Assembly: GCA_003551965.1 (NCBI GenBank)
Contig: PUOC01000215.1
Span: 1 to 44,735 of the forward strand
Length of the DNA: 44,735 nucleotides
Reading direction: 5' to 3'
DNA from: Clostridiales bacterium
GTDB taxonomy: Bacteria > Bacillota > Limnochordia > Darwinibacteriales > B1SED10-159
Shown piece after piece: positions 33,451 to 42,394 of this stretch; position 1 is the stretch's first letter, and every line of letters begins with the position of its first letter. The notes below the pieces were generated by a model. The model was given only the letters and a program-made list of their open reading frames with translations, searched no databases and had not been told where the DNA came from. Position numbers and translations under genes: made by a program.

Positions 33451-35130
33451 TTAAAACAGGCCGGGCACCACCACATAGGTAAACAGCAAACCGATAAGTC
33501 CTGCAGCAACACCGTAGATCGCCATGGGCAGCAGGGTCTTTTTGATGATATCACCTTCGCGCCCGGTGATGCCCGTGACCCCGGCAATGGCTGCCACGTT
33601 GAGGACCGATACCAAATTGCCGATGCCGCCTCCGGTGCTCTGCAGCGCCACCACGATTGTCCTCGAGACGCCCACAGCTTCAGCTGCTCTGTACTGCAGT
33701 GCACTGAAGAGAATATTGGAAGAGGTATTACTGCCGGTCATAAAGCCCCCCAAAATGCCAATCCACGGCGACACGAACGGCAGCAGACTTCCTGCTCCTG
33801 AGGCCACGACACGGGAGAGCGTCTCTATCATCCCGAAGTAGCCGCTGGCATTCACAGCCGATTGGATCATAATCTGGGCCATGGATACCGAGACGATCAA
33901 AGTAAGGGCCGCCGGGTAGACCTGGCGCGCGGCTCTGCGCCATGAAGATATGACATCCGCTTTCGGCATTTTGTGCAGAAAGCCTGTTAAAACAGCCACG
34001 GGAATAAAGGGCATCAGCCCCGGCAGGTACAGGGGCCGCAGCTCAAAGGCCAGGCCCGAACCAAACAGATCCGAAACACCGAGTGTAACTTCTTGCAGCT
34101 CAGCCGCCAGGTCCAAACCCGGCAGTCTGGTCACGAACAGGAAGCTTACAACCAGCAGATAGGGAAGCCAGCCCATGTACACCGGCATTCCCCGTCGCAT
34201 TTCGGGCGAAGCCAGGCGTTCCCTGCCGAGCCCGCCCCGCCAAAGATCGCTCCAGGAATCCACTGCAGGGAAATCCCAGCGTTTCCGGGGCATCAGAGTT
34301 CCGCGCCGGGCCAGGATTAGGCCCAAGCCCAGGGTCACAAACCCGGCTGTAATGGCCGGCAATTCCGCGCCGATGAACCAAGCCACCAGTGCGTTGACTC
34401 CACCGGCCGTGCACCCGAGCACCAATGCCAGCGGCGCCACTTCCACGGCCCCGTGCACCGCAGCCCGGAGACGGCTTTCACCGGGCTTCCCGAACCAGAA
34501 TATGAGCAGACACACGGCCAGCAGACCCCAAAACACATAGGCCAGGCCGGTGAAGACGCCAATAAATCCTATAACAGACTGCATAAACGCATCTTCCATG
34601 CCGGCGGGAAGCACTTCGCCAATCACTGAGCCGACACCGTAGCGGGTCGGGATGCCTGCCACGCCAAAGGGCGGGTTCGGGGCATTGAACCAAAGCGCAA
34701 ACACAGCCGCAGCCAAGGGCGGAAATCCCAGTCCAATCAAAAGCGGCGCCACCAGGGCCGCAGGAGTGCCGAAGCCCGCGACTCCTTCAATAATGGTCAC
34801 CACGCCGAACCCCAGCAGCAGGAGCTGCACTCGCCGATCAGCATGAATCGTCGTAAAATGCCAGCGTATCGTGGAAAGGGCTCCGCTGTGTTCCAGATAG
34901 CTCATGAGCAGAATGGCACCGAAAATGGTAATGATGATTTCGCTGGCCTGCAATGCTCCGTAGAGGGCTGCCACGCCCCACCAGGATGGCGTCATGCGCC
35001 ACACGGCCAGACCCAACAAAGCCGCGATGATCCAACCGACTCCCATGGCCTTCACCGCAGGCCAACGCCGGATCACCAATAGAACAAAAACAGCAATTAT
35101 CGGCAGTGCACTTAAAAAGGCTAACAGCAT
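33451..35130 (-). CDS. LctP-family permease (L-lactate/glycolate type)
   Basis: A polytopic membrane protein of 559 residues with about 12-14 hydrophobic segments, the size and layout of L-lactate permeases. Family elements are FGAILLMSYLEHSGALSTI near residue 80, VTIIEGVAGFGTPAALVAPLLIGLGFPPLAAAV (the LctP signature region), FNAPNPPFGVAGIPTRYG and ILGGFMTGSNTSSNILFSALQY. It imports a small hydroxy- or carboxylic acid with protons. ATG 35130 has AAGGAG upstream. It is downstream of the DUF4838 gene in an amino-sugar-like operon, so a sugar acid may be the true substrate. Confidence 0.93.
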   Translation of the reverse strand: MLLAFLSALPIIAVFVLLVIRRWPAVKAMGVGWIIAALLGLAVWRMTPSWWGVAALYGALQASEIIITIFGAILLMSYLEHSGALSTIRWHFTTIHADRRVQLLLLGFGVVTIIEGVAGFGTPAALVAPLLIGLGFPPLAAAVFALWFNAPNPPFGVAGIPTRYGVGSVIGEVLPAGMEDAFMQSVIGFIGVFTGLAYVFWGLLAVCLLIFWFGKPGESRLRAAVHGAVEVAPLALVLGCTAGGVNALVAWFIGAELPAITAGFVTLGLGLILARRGTLMPRKRWDFPAVDSWSDLWRGGLGRERLASPEMRRGMPVYMGWLPYLLVVSFLFVTRLPGLDLAAELQEVTLGVSDLFGSGLAFELRPLYLPGLMPFIPVAVLTGFLHKMPKADVISSWRRAARQVYPAALTLIVSVSMAQIMIQSAVNASGYFGMIETLSRVVASGAGSLLPFVSPWIGILGGFMTGSNTSSNILFSALQYRAAEAVGVSRTIVVALQSTGGGIGNLVSVLNVAAIAGVTGITGREGDIIKKTLLPMAIYGVAAGLIGLLFTYVVVPGLF

Positions 35131-35325
35131 GGCCCGATGGCTCCTTGTAGCGATGTACCGTCATAGGACCACAGCCTAGAGACGGACCTGTCTGTGGGTT
35201 TTCGCTGAAAATACCGGTGAATCCTTGCTGCGTAAAGAGGTGGCAGCCTCACCCGGCACGATGCCGGCAAGGGCTGGCCGCCTTGGTTTTTTGCGCATGC
35301 TATCAAGCAATGGTCCAGCGTAGAA
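35131..35325. other. Intergenic spacer with a hairpin
   Basis: About 195 bases between the DUF4838 stop and the permease start. The repeat CCGGCA/TGCCGG at ~35257-35271 lies inside a larger imperfect stem and may give partial termination. No gene is seen. Confidence 0.4.
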
Positions 35326-37251
35326 TCACATCCGGGTGGCCAGCCACGTCTTCCACATCGCTGCATCACAGACGGTGTGGATTTCGTCTTCATGCTCCAT
35401 TAAGAAATCACCAGCCGCCTTATACGCATCTGCAGCCTGCGAAGGATCGCCTGCGGCCAAATGCTGGAAGCCAACTAGAAGTTTCTCCATATACCGCAGG
35501 CCCAGGGTCAGTATTTCCAGCGACACCTTGATTGCGTCTTCTCCCATATCCGGATCGTGAAAAAACCTGTCCACCTCAGACATGGTTTCCTTGAGCAGGG
35601 CTTCGGCGTCCGCCAAATCGCCTGCATATGCGGGGTCACCTTGCGCGGCACGGCCATCGTTTTCAAAGAGGATGTCAGCATCCAACAGCGCGCTTAGCTT
35701 CTCCAGCCGCCATTGAATTTCGCCGCCGCAGGCCCCGAAGGCCGCTGCAAAGTATCTCTTTTTGATATCCTCAAAGGATCGAGTCTTGTCCCACAGAGTT
35801 TGACCGCTGACTTCCATGGCCACTCCCGTTGGAAACCAGTACCGTTGCACTTGGCAGTTGACCATTCCCTGCAGGCCGATCTTTTCCGTATCCACAATAT
35901 CCCGGTGCAGCACTTCGCTGATATACAGTCCTGTGGGCTCCACCATGGAATGCTTCCAGAGCAGATGATAGTCGTAGGTGAATCCATCGCCGGGAAACAT
36001 TGCCTGCCATTGTTTCAGGTATTGAATATTGACGGCTGTGGATTTGGGGAACTGGTTCTGATTCAGACGAAATTCCACCATCTGCTCGTCGCACTCGGCA
36101 TGATCCAACAGCGCGTTGCGGTATGTCCGGGAAATCGGAGCAAACATGAGCACGAATCTGTCGGGGTTGGTGATGCGCGCCTCCTGTGGGGCCCAGAGCA
36201 GATCAACATAGACCAAAAAGACAACCCGCATATCGATGCCGCGATCGGTCATCTTCTCATCAATGGCATTGAGCACATCCACGTACCAATCCGAGGGAAG
36301 CCTTTGACGGCAATGGGTACACTCACAGCGGTTATTGCTGCCGTCGGACATCCACACATGCAGAAAGTCAATCTCCCGATGGTCGGCCGCGTAGTCCACC
36401 ACATAGTTCACCAGCGTCTCAAAGGCCGTTTCATTGGACAGGCACAGCTCCGTATTTAGGGGAATGCCGCCCCACCAATCGCGCCGGCCGTCTACTTCCG
36501 CCAACAGTTCCCGCTTCCCGGGCGGCAGTACTTCGTCGGTCTGAAACCATCCATCCCCCGCAACTCCGAGGCATTCATTGGTCCAACCATGTCCAACCAT
36601 CTGCAGAGCAAGGCCCCGCTTTTTGATCTCTGCAATGAGCTGCTGCGTATACCTTCGTGCATCGGACTTGGCCAGCAGCGGCTGCTCGTTATGACGATCA
36701 TACCAGCGGCTCCAAAACTGATAGGCATCTTGGAATTGAATGAAATAGGTGTTGAACCGCTTCTTTGCCATATAGTCAATCATGGCGATGCCATGTTCTA
36801 TGGCCAGGCCTCCCTCGATGCAGACCCCTCTGTACCGATAACTCGCTGCTTCCACGATCTCGAAACCGGACAGGTCGATCCGTTCCCGTTGGGGCACAAT
36901 TTCTCCGTCTTCCCCGGGCCGAACCCATGAGACGCCTAGACGTTCCAGAAAGGCATAGACAGCGTAGAGAATGCTGCGTTCATTGGATCCAGCCAAAATA
37001 AGCCCTTCTGATCCTGTCGACCACAAATAGACGACGTCATCCATATCACTGGTCGTCTGTCTAAGCGGCAATTGTTCTGGGAACGCCTTGTCAATACCAA
37101 CCCAGACACCCGGCACGGAGTCCTTGTACGCACTGTACCGCTCCAAAGAGTATTCGATGCTGCTGATTCTGCCCAGGTAATACCGCAGCTGCTCGGCGGC
37201 ATAGTCTAAGACCGGACCCCCAGGCAATACATGGATGCATTCTCTCTCCAT
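35326..37251 (-). CDS. DUF4838-domain protein, glycoside-hydrolase-like
   Basis: A 641-residue protein with the build of DUF4838 proteins. An N-terminal GH20/GH67-like alpha-beta domain (~1-110; AAEQLRYYLGRIS, GLILAGSNERSILYAVYAFLERLGVSWVRPGEDGE) is followed by a (beta/alpha)8-type barrel. In the barrel are the CxCxxC element of the family in NRCECTHCRQRLPSD and WMSDGSNN. A helical tail follows. The family is thought to include glycosidases, but activities are not established. ATG 37251 has AAGGAGG upstream. There is no signal peptide. Its neighbours are a PIG-L deacetylase and a NagB-like protein, so an amino-sugar glycoside is a fair guess. Confidence 0.87.
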   Translation of the reverse strand: MERECIHVLPGGPVLDYAAEQLRYYLGRISSIEYSLERYSAYKDSVPGVWVGIDKAFPEQLPLRQTTSDMDDVVYLWSTGSEGLILAGSNERSILYAVYAFLERLGVSWVRPGEDGEIVPQRERIDLSGFEIVEAASYRYRGVCIEGGLAIEHGIAMIDYMAKKRFNTYFIQFQDAYQFWSRWYDRHNEQPLLAKSDARRYTQQLIAEIKKRGLALQMVGHGWTNECLGVAGDGWFQTDEVLPPGKRELLAEVDGRRDWWGGIPLNTELCLSNETAFETLVNYVVDYAADHREIDFLHVWMSDGSNNRCECTHCRQRLPSDWYVDVLNAIDEKMTDRGIDMRVVFLVYVDLLWAPQEARITNPDRFVLMFAPISRTYRNALLDHAECDEQMVEFRLNQNQFPKSTAVNIQYLKQWQAMFPGDGFTYDYHLLWKHSMVEPTGLYISEVLHRDIVDTEKIGLQGMVNCQVQRYWFPTGVAMEVSGQTLWDKTRSFEDIKKRYFAAAFGACGGEIQWRLEKLSALLDADILFENDGRAAQGDPAYAGDLADAEALLKETMSEVDRFFHDPDMGEDAIKVSLEILTLGLRYMEKLLVGFQHLAAGDPSQAADAYKAAGDFLMEHEDEIHTVCDAAMWKTWLATRM

Positions 37252-37291
37252 AGAACGTTCCTCCTTGATAACCCGCAAAACCCAGGCGGCA

Positions 37292-37993
37292 TTACGGCAA
37301 TTGGCGCTGCGCAGGCACGGCCGGCCAGCGCTTTTCCAACACAAAGGCCTCCGCGTATCGGCAGCCAGCCTGCAGGCCGCGGAACTCGCTGGTCACGCGC
37401 ATCCAATCGAGCACATCGATGCCATCGTGTTCCTGCAGCCAGCGCACTTGGCTTTCGTGCTCAGCCAGCGCCTTGGCCTTCACATCAAACACGCCGGTTA
37501 TATCCACGTACTGTTCAGGCGTAAACGCAAAGCCGCCCAATGTGTCCATGCAGTAGATGCTGGGAACGGCAGCCAAGGTCTCAAACGGGCCGCCAATCTG
37601 CGGCACTGTGGCAAGAAAGGTGGCCGAAAACACCAAATTGTAGACCGCGCGGTGATCAGGATGGTAATCGCTGGCGCTGTGGGTGATAACCACCTGGGGT
37701 TGATGCTTACGGACCACATCCACAAAAACCCTTCTCGTATCCTCATCTTCAAATACCCATTCATCGGGCAGGTTGATCCACTCGAAATCGGCTCCCACGG
37801 TGCTTGCCGCCCGTTTGGCCTCAGTCATGCGCAGCTGCGCCAACTCCGAAGGCGGCATGGTCATGTGTCCCATGTTCCCATTGGTCGCATAGCACATGAT
37901 GACTTTATGCCCCGTCGCTGCGTAGCGTGCCAGCGTGCCTGCACACATGAGTTCTAGATCGTCAGGATGCGCGCCTATGGCCAATATGTTCAC
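37292..37993 (-). CDS. PIG-L/LmbE-family deacetylase
   Basis: Zinc-dependent deacetylase of 233 residues. Metal and catalytic motifs are AIGAHPDDLELMCAGTLARY at the N-terminus and ASDYHPDHRAVYN in the middle. Family members remove acetyl groups from N-acetylglucosamine derivatives (GlcNAc-PI, BshB, chitobiose-type enzymes). GTG 37993 follows GAGGGGG. The gene starts 21 bases from the NagB-like stop. Sitting next to a NagB-like protein, it suggests a pathway that first deacetylates an N-acetylated amino sugar and then works on the amino sugar. Confidence 0.92.
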   Translation of the reverse strand: MNILAIGAHPDDLELMCAGTLARYAATGHKVIMCYATNGNMGHMTMPPSELAQLRMTEAKRAASTVGADFEWINLPDEWVFEDEDTRRVFVDVVRKHQPQVVITHSASDYHPDHRAVYNLVFSATFLATVPQIGGPFETLAAVPSIYCMDTLGGFAFTPEQYVDITGVFDVKAKALAEHESQVRWLQEHDGIDVLDWMRVTSEFRGLQAGCRYAEAFVLEKRWPAVPAQRQLP

Positions 37994-38014
37994 GCTGCTG
38001 CCCCCTCGCAAATC

Positions 38015-38935
38015 TTAGCCCATATCCACCACAACGTCGTCGGCCACACCGCCCATCAGCGTGTAGGTGGTAGGGCCGCAGGTCTGCAGTATCGATCCCG
38101 GCACATAAGTGGATACCGGCCCGTGGGCCACTAAGCGGGCAATGAAGCGCTGCCAGCTCACGCCTCCGCCCAGGTATCCATCCAGCCAGAACATTCTCTC
38201 TTTAGCACCGACGATCTGTGCCGGCCCGATGGTATAAGCCTTTGGCGGCACGTAGGACCAATCGCCGCTGAAAGAATGCAGTGCATTCTGCATTATGGTC
38301 ATCGGATGCAGTTCTACCAGGCGCGGGCCGGCTTTGGTGTATGCCGCTAGATCGTCGCCGAATTCATCGCCTAACTGGGGCTCCCAGAAGGCAATGTGTC
38401 CTCCCCAGCCGATGCCCCCGTAACATACATCGGCCCCGCCTAGGTCTTCGATCATGGTGCCGTAGCTTGTGATGTTCTCCCGCGTCGGAAAATAGATCTG
38501 CCCGGCGGGAGGGCGCAAGTGTTCATCGATCCGGCCAAAGAAGTTCTCCATCATGGACTTCTTGAACGAGCCCGCCCATGTTTCCGGAGCTGTGTTGCCA
38601 TCCTGGTCTGCATACTCATCCATGTTGAAGCAGTGCAGGTTTCTGCAGGAGATCTGGAAACGGTTAATCAATTCCACTGCGTAGTCGTATTGCGGCATGG
38701 GACCAACGGGAAAGATGCCCACCAGACGCTCATTGGCTTCATCGGAATGCTTCAATCGGCGGACGATATCCAAGGCAAATTGGAAATAGAATTCGTCCTT
38801 GCTGTCGATGATCCGGATGTTGAAATCGGGATTGGCGTGTTCGGTGATCTTAGACCGAGGGATGTTTCTAGCGGCCTCACAAGCCTTTCGATCTCGAAAA
38901 CTGATAAAGTCGGACAGTGCAAACTGGAAGCTCAT
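38015..38935 (-). CDS. NagB-like protein with an altered active site
   Basis: A 306-residue member of the glucosamine-6-phosphate deaminase/6-phosphogluconolactonase superfamily. FNMDEYAD keeps the aspartate that acts as proton carrier in NagB. The active-site loop, normally GxDGHIAFNEP in NagB, reads GIGWGGHIAFWEP, so the catalytic Asp is Gly while the following His and Glu remain. The N-terminal ~45 residues are an extension. ATG 38935 is preceded by GGGAGGG. It is the first gene of the operon with the deacetylase, DUF4838, permease and PHP genes. It probably acts on a modified amino sugar or sugar phosphate rather than GlcN-6-P. Confidence 0.88.
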   Translation of the reverse strand: MSFQFALSDFISFRDRKACEAARNIPRSKITEHANPDFNIRIIDSKDEFYFQFALDIVRRLKHSDEANERLVGIFPVGPMPQYDYAVELINRFQISCRNLHCFNMDEYADQDGNTAPETWAGSFKKSMMENFFGRIDEHLRPPAGQIYFPTRENITSYGTMIEDLGGADVCYGGIGWGGHIAFWEPQLGDEFGDDLAAYTKAGPRLVELHPMTIMQNALHSFSGDWSYVPPKAYTIGPAQIVGAKERMFWLDGYLGGGVSWQRFIARLVAHGPVSTYVPGSILQTCGPTTYTLMGGVADDVVVDMG

Positions 38936-39602
38936 GTTTGTCCCTCCCACAAGGAATGGAGTCGGCCATATGGTTCACGTCTAGTTTTCTTCCCCATGGA
39001 GAGCAGATCCTTCAACGAAAGTTTAACCCCTCCATTCACTTCTTAACAGGAAAGCGGCTCTTGGCATCAACGACAGCCAGGACTATCTCTGCAGAACTCC
39101 AGTCACGTTTCCTGCTGTCCTGCCGGGAACATTTTGCTAGGGCGCCTCCAGACCAAAGGACAGAAGGTGAGCCGTCCCTGAAGCGCACCTCACTCCTATC
39201 CCGGTGCCGCCTTACGGCGGGAGTCGGAAGACCAGTGGTCTCTGCGGATTGTAGGACAGAGCGGCTGCAACCCCTGCACGCAGAGAATCATGACCGCCAT
39301 GATTACCCTCTGCAGTCCCAACACAAAGAAGAGGGGAGGCGCTCGCCTCCCCCCAATATCTCTTGCTGCCGTTGTTTCCAGCCTGCGCTACAGCAGCGCG
39401 TTCGATCTCCAGCCCACGGCAAGGCAGAACCGCTGCCACAAAACCGCCATAGAACAACTGGTTGGCCATCTGTCCAGCTGCATAGAATCCCGTATAGTTC
39501 TGCTGCCGCAAAACCTTACGACTCCAGAAACCCGCCAACGATAGTTGTGTGATCACCTTGCGCGATCGGCCGCAACACCGGTTTCCATCGAAACGTTTTC
39601 AG
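38936..39602. other. Gene-free stretch upstream of the NagB-like operon
   Basis: About 650 bases. The left part should hold the promoter of the NagB-like operon, but no convincing -35/-10 pair was found. The right part is the 3' region of the beta-helix lipoprotein gene and contains the hairpin at 39333-39352. A 114-codon minus-strand frame at 39212-39556 has no ribosome binding site and no recognisable product. Confidence 0.45.
39333..39352 (-). terminator. Terminator downstream of the beta-helix lipoprotein gene
   Basis: A GC-rich 8-bp stem (GGGGAGGC and GCCTCCCC) with a tetraloop, followed on the minus strand by TCTTCTTTGTG. It lies 250 bases after the lipoprotein stop. Confidence 0.6.
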
Positions 39603-41393
39603 CTATCGGTAATAGATGTCCTCCTCTTCCTCGGCTGCATTGCCATCAAACAGGCACACCGAGCTTATGTCATTGTTAACCGTGGCCGAACTACTGACCC
39701 AGAGACCGCCGCCCTGATTTTCAGCTTCATTGCTCAAAAAGGCAACATAGCGGATGTCGACTTCAGTATCCTGATACAGATAAACCGCGCCACCGCGCTC
39801 TGCTGTATTTCTCTCAAATGCATACTGCATCTCCTCGCCGACAGCGCCGGTGACCACAAGGTCTGCGTTGTCTCCGAAAACAGCGCCACCGTAGCCGCCT
39901 AGGTCTCCCCCTCCAAGGGCCCGGTTGTCAAGAAACTGGCACTCTTTGAATGTGGCACTCTGTCTTGCATCCGACGTCTGCCAAGCCCTGGAAACAGCCA
40001 CGGCTCCTCCATCGGACGCTTCGTTTTCCTGAAACAAACAGCGCTCGAACTGCACATGGGCTTCGTCAGTAATCCGTACAGCGCCGCCCTCGAAGCTTGC
40101 TTTGTTCTTAAGAAACTCGACATCGCGAAAGACTGTGTCCACGCCGCCTCGGCTCGCACTGACGGCACCGCCCCGAGCCCCTTCGTTACCGGAGAAGGTT
40201 GCGTCGGTGACTTCCACCTCCAAGGAAGTTCTTCCATATAAGGTTAGTCCCCCGCCATTGTTGTTTATCCAATCGATATCCTTCAACACGGAGTTCACTG
40301 CAGCGGTTTCCGTTTCGATCTCTATCCCGCCCTGCGCATTGTCTAAAAAAGTACTATCGGTGACCTTGACGAAACTTACATCCAGTACGTACAGTCCCGC
40401 ACCGTACTTGGCTTCGTTGCCCTCGAACCAGCCATCTTCGACACGCAGTTCCATGCTGTTCCGTCCGTAAACGGCGCCGCCGCGTTCTTCGAAAATCTGC
40501 CCCTCGTCCACGATGTTGCTATCGAACACCACGTCAATCAACGCTACCTTCTCCATGCCCGTGAAAAACAGGGCACCGCCGCGGTCAAAACTGCGGTTGT
40601 CACGGAAGGTTGATTCGCTGATGGTCAACATGCCGCCATTGGCCCGGACTGCACCCCCGTCCTGGGCAACGCCGGCTTGGTTGTCAGAGAAAATGCAGTC
40701 CGTAATCACAACGTCACTGTCAAACACGGCCACCGCCGAGCGGCTGCCGGATTGGAAGTGCAATCCGGTTAGGCGCACCGCTTCCGTTGCATTCTCAATA
40801 TCCAGTATGGGGCCATTTTCTGGAGCTTCTAACACTGATATGCCCGTTGTGTCCTGGAATGATGCACACCAACCGCCAGAGACGGAAAAGGAACGGTCGG
40901 TCATATAAACAGTTTCATCCACACGAAAATGTTCCTGTTCATCTGTAGTCCCTAAACGGACCTCACCGGCATCAGCCACCAGTTCCTGAGCCCGGACCAG
41001 AGATTGCACTGGTGCTTCTATGCTGCCGTCCCCGGCATCATCTCCATCCCAGAGGACGTTGACGATTTGGCGAAGTTCTTCTGTACCTTCGTCCAGAATC
41101 GGCCGCAACTCCACATCAACGGTGCCAGGCGCGCTCACAGGTAATGTCCTTGTTTCATAACCTTCCTTTCGCACCTCGATAGTCAATATTCCGCTAGACA
41201 CGGTGAACTCGACTTGGCCGTCATTTGTCGTCAATTCGTCTTCCTGCCCCAACACCTCCACCGTGGCCCCCGCCAGTGGTTCTTCTGTCTTTTCATTAAG
41301 TACCGTAACAGTCAGTGTACCCATCGGTTCCCCGCCACCATTGGAACAGGCCGAAATCAGCAAGGCCAAGAAGCACAGTACCACAACATCCAT
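39603..41393 (-). CDS. Surface lipoprotein with a Pmp-like beta-helix
   Basis: A 596-residue protein. The short N-terminal hydrophobic stretch ends in a lipobox (LLISAC), so it should be lipid-anchored. Residues ~25-95 form a carboxypeptidase-regulatory/PEGA-like beta-sandwich (LTVTVLNEKTEEPLAGATVEV...). Residues ~180-590 are a right-handed parallel beta-helix with many short repeats of the type DxxFxxNxAxxGGAV, as in chlamydial Pmp and other adhesin-like proteins. The protein is acidic. ATG 41393 lies 14 bases after GAGGAG, so the start is not ideal. It is transcribed alone. A role in adhesion or surface binding is likely from fold; no partner is known. Confidence 0.85.
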   Translation of the reverse strand: MDVVVLCFLALLISACSNGGGEPMGTLTVTVLNEKTEEPLAGATVEVLGQEDELTTNDGQVEFTVSSGILTIEVRKEGYETRTLPVSAPGTVDVELRPILDEGTEELRQIVNVLWDGDDAGDGSIEAPVQSLVRAQELVADAGEVRLGTTDEQEHFRVDETVYMTDRSFSVSGGWCASFQDTTGISVLEAPENGPILDIENATEAVRLTGLHFQSGSRSAVAVFDSDVVITDCIFSDNQAGVAQDGGAVRANGGMLTISESTFRDNRSFDRGGALFFTGMEKVALIDVVFDSNIVDEGQIFEERGGAVYGRNSMELRVEDGWFEGNEAKYGAGLYVLDVSFVKVTDSTFLDNAQGGIEIETETAAVNSVLKDIDWINNNGGGLTLYGRTSLEVEVTDATFSGNEGARGGAVSASRGGVDTVFRDVEFLKNKASFEGGAVRITDEAHVQFERCLFQENEASDGGAVAVSRAWQTSDARQSATFKECQFLDNRALGGGDLGGYGGAVFGDNADLVVTGAVGEEMQYAFERNTAERGGAVYLYQDTEVDIRYVAFLSNEAENQGGGLWVSSSATVNNDISSVCLFDGNAAEEEEDIYYR

Positions 41394-42394
41394 TGCGCAT
41401 ATGCATTCTCCTCTCTTATCTCAAAACATCTGAAACCACGCCGCCGCATGTCAAGAACGCTCAGACCAGCAGGGCTGTCCGTTAACCTGCGTCAAACACT
41501 GAGCGGGCGGACAGACGAACATGCATCGGAATCCAAGGGCCTTCAAAGTATGTACCGAAAACGGCTTGACTGAAGAACCTAGAGTGGGTCGAATGGGTCA
41601 CAGCCACCTTGGGTCAGCGTCAAACCCTTCGTCTCCAGCACCGTCTGCCGTCGTTGAACCAAGGCCGGCCCGCCATGCTTCCAAAACCGATTCGCCCTTT
41701 TCCGCTTTGCCCAGTCGACTCCAGGGGCAGACAGCCCTTACATTCCCATTCTTGCGGCTCTTCTCGATTTCCTTGGGGTTTTTTACTTATTGTGGATATT
41801 TTCTTTCATCTCTGTCTATACCCCCGCCATATTTAGCCTGCTTCTGTACTAGCCAACACGCATGAGCTACTGCTTTGTCGATGATGCTGTTTTGCCGCAC
41901 CGATGCAGATGATGGATTGCCGGAAAGCGCCTATGCACTGGCGATTGACTACAACTGCTGCTACTTACTGCCCAGAGACATACCTTCATGCTCTATGGAT
42001 GTCTTCTCTTCCCAGTTACCCTGCTCTCTTTGTTTTGGAAGCGGCCGGCAAAGAAGGTTCCTGAAACTTCTTGAACGCACAGCAGCAAAAAATGGTGTCG
42101 CGAGGTGCTGTTCCTTGAAATATCTTTGTGACACCAGGCATCCCTCCGATCGAAATATTAAGACTGGGGACAGGCAGTGCACCATTGCCCTCGCTGCCAA
42201 CCGCTGAAAACGTGAAAAACCGAACGCCGTGTAGTTTCAGAACAAATCTTTCCGCCGAAACAATTTGACCCCGGCCCCTGCCTCGGGCATACTAGAGCCA
42301 GAGCGGCGATAGACATCGGAGCGTCAAATGCCCGGCCGGCTGCACAGACCAAGCCCACGGCCGAATCGCCGCAAAAGCAGGCAGGAGTGATACC
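41394..42394. other. About 1 kb without a convincing gene
   Basis: Several small frames on both strands are Cys/Arg/Pro-rich and look non-coding. Inverted repeats include CTGTCCG (41475-41481) with CGGACAG (41508-41514), and GGTGTCGC (42094-42101) with GTGACACC (42128-42135). GGGGACAGGC lies near 42167-42176. These could be remnants of a small repetitive element. The promoter at 42265-42293 is the only clear signal. Confidence 0.45.
42265..42293 (+). promoter_or_regulatory. Sigma-A-type promoter of the APH-family kinase
   Basis: TTGACC (42265-42270) and CATACT (42288-42293) are spaced by exactly 17 bases. The predicted start is near 42300, about 95 bases before the GTG at 42395. Confidence 0.65.

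Noticed and set aside
39212-39556. 114-codon minus-strand frame between the lipoprotein and NagB-like genes
   Set aside because: It runs through the GC-rich terminator hairpin at 39333-39352 and has no ribosome binding site or known motif.
41875-42207. 110-codon plus-strand frame in the 1-kb gap
   Set aside because: The product is Cys/Arg-rich and low in normal protein features, with no ribosome binding site; it overlaps inverted repeats.
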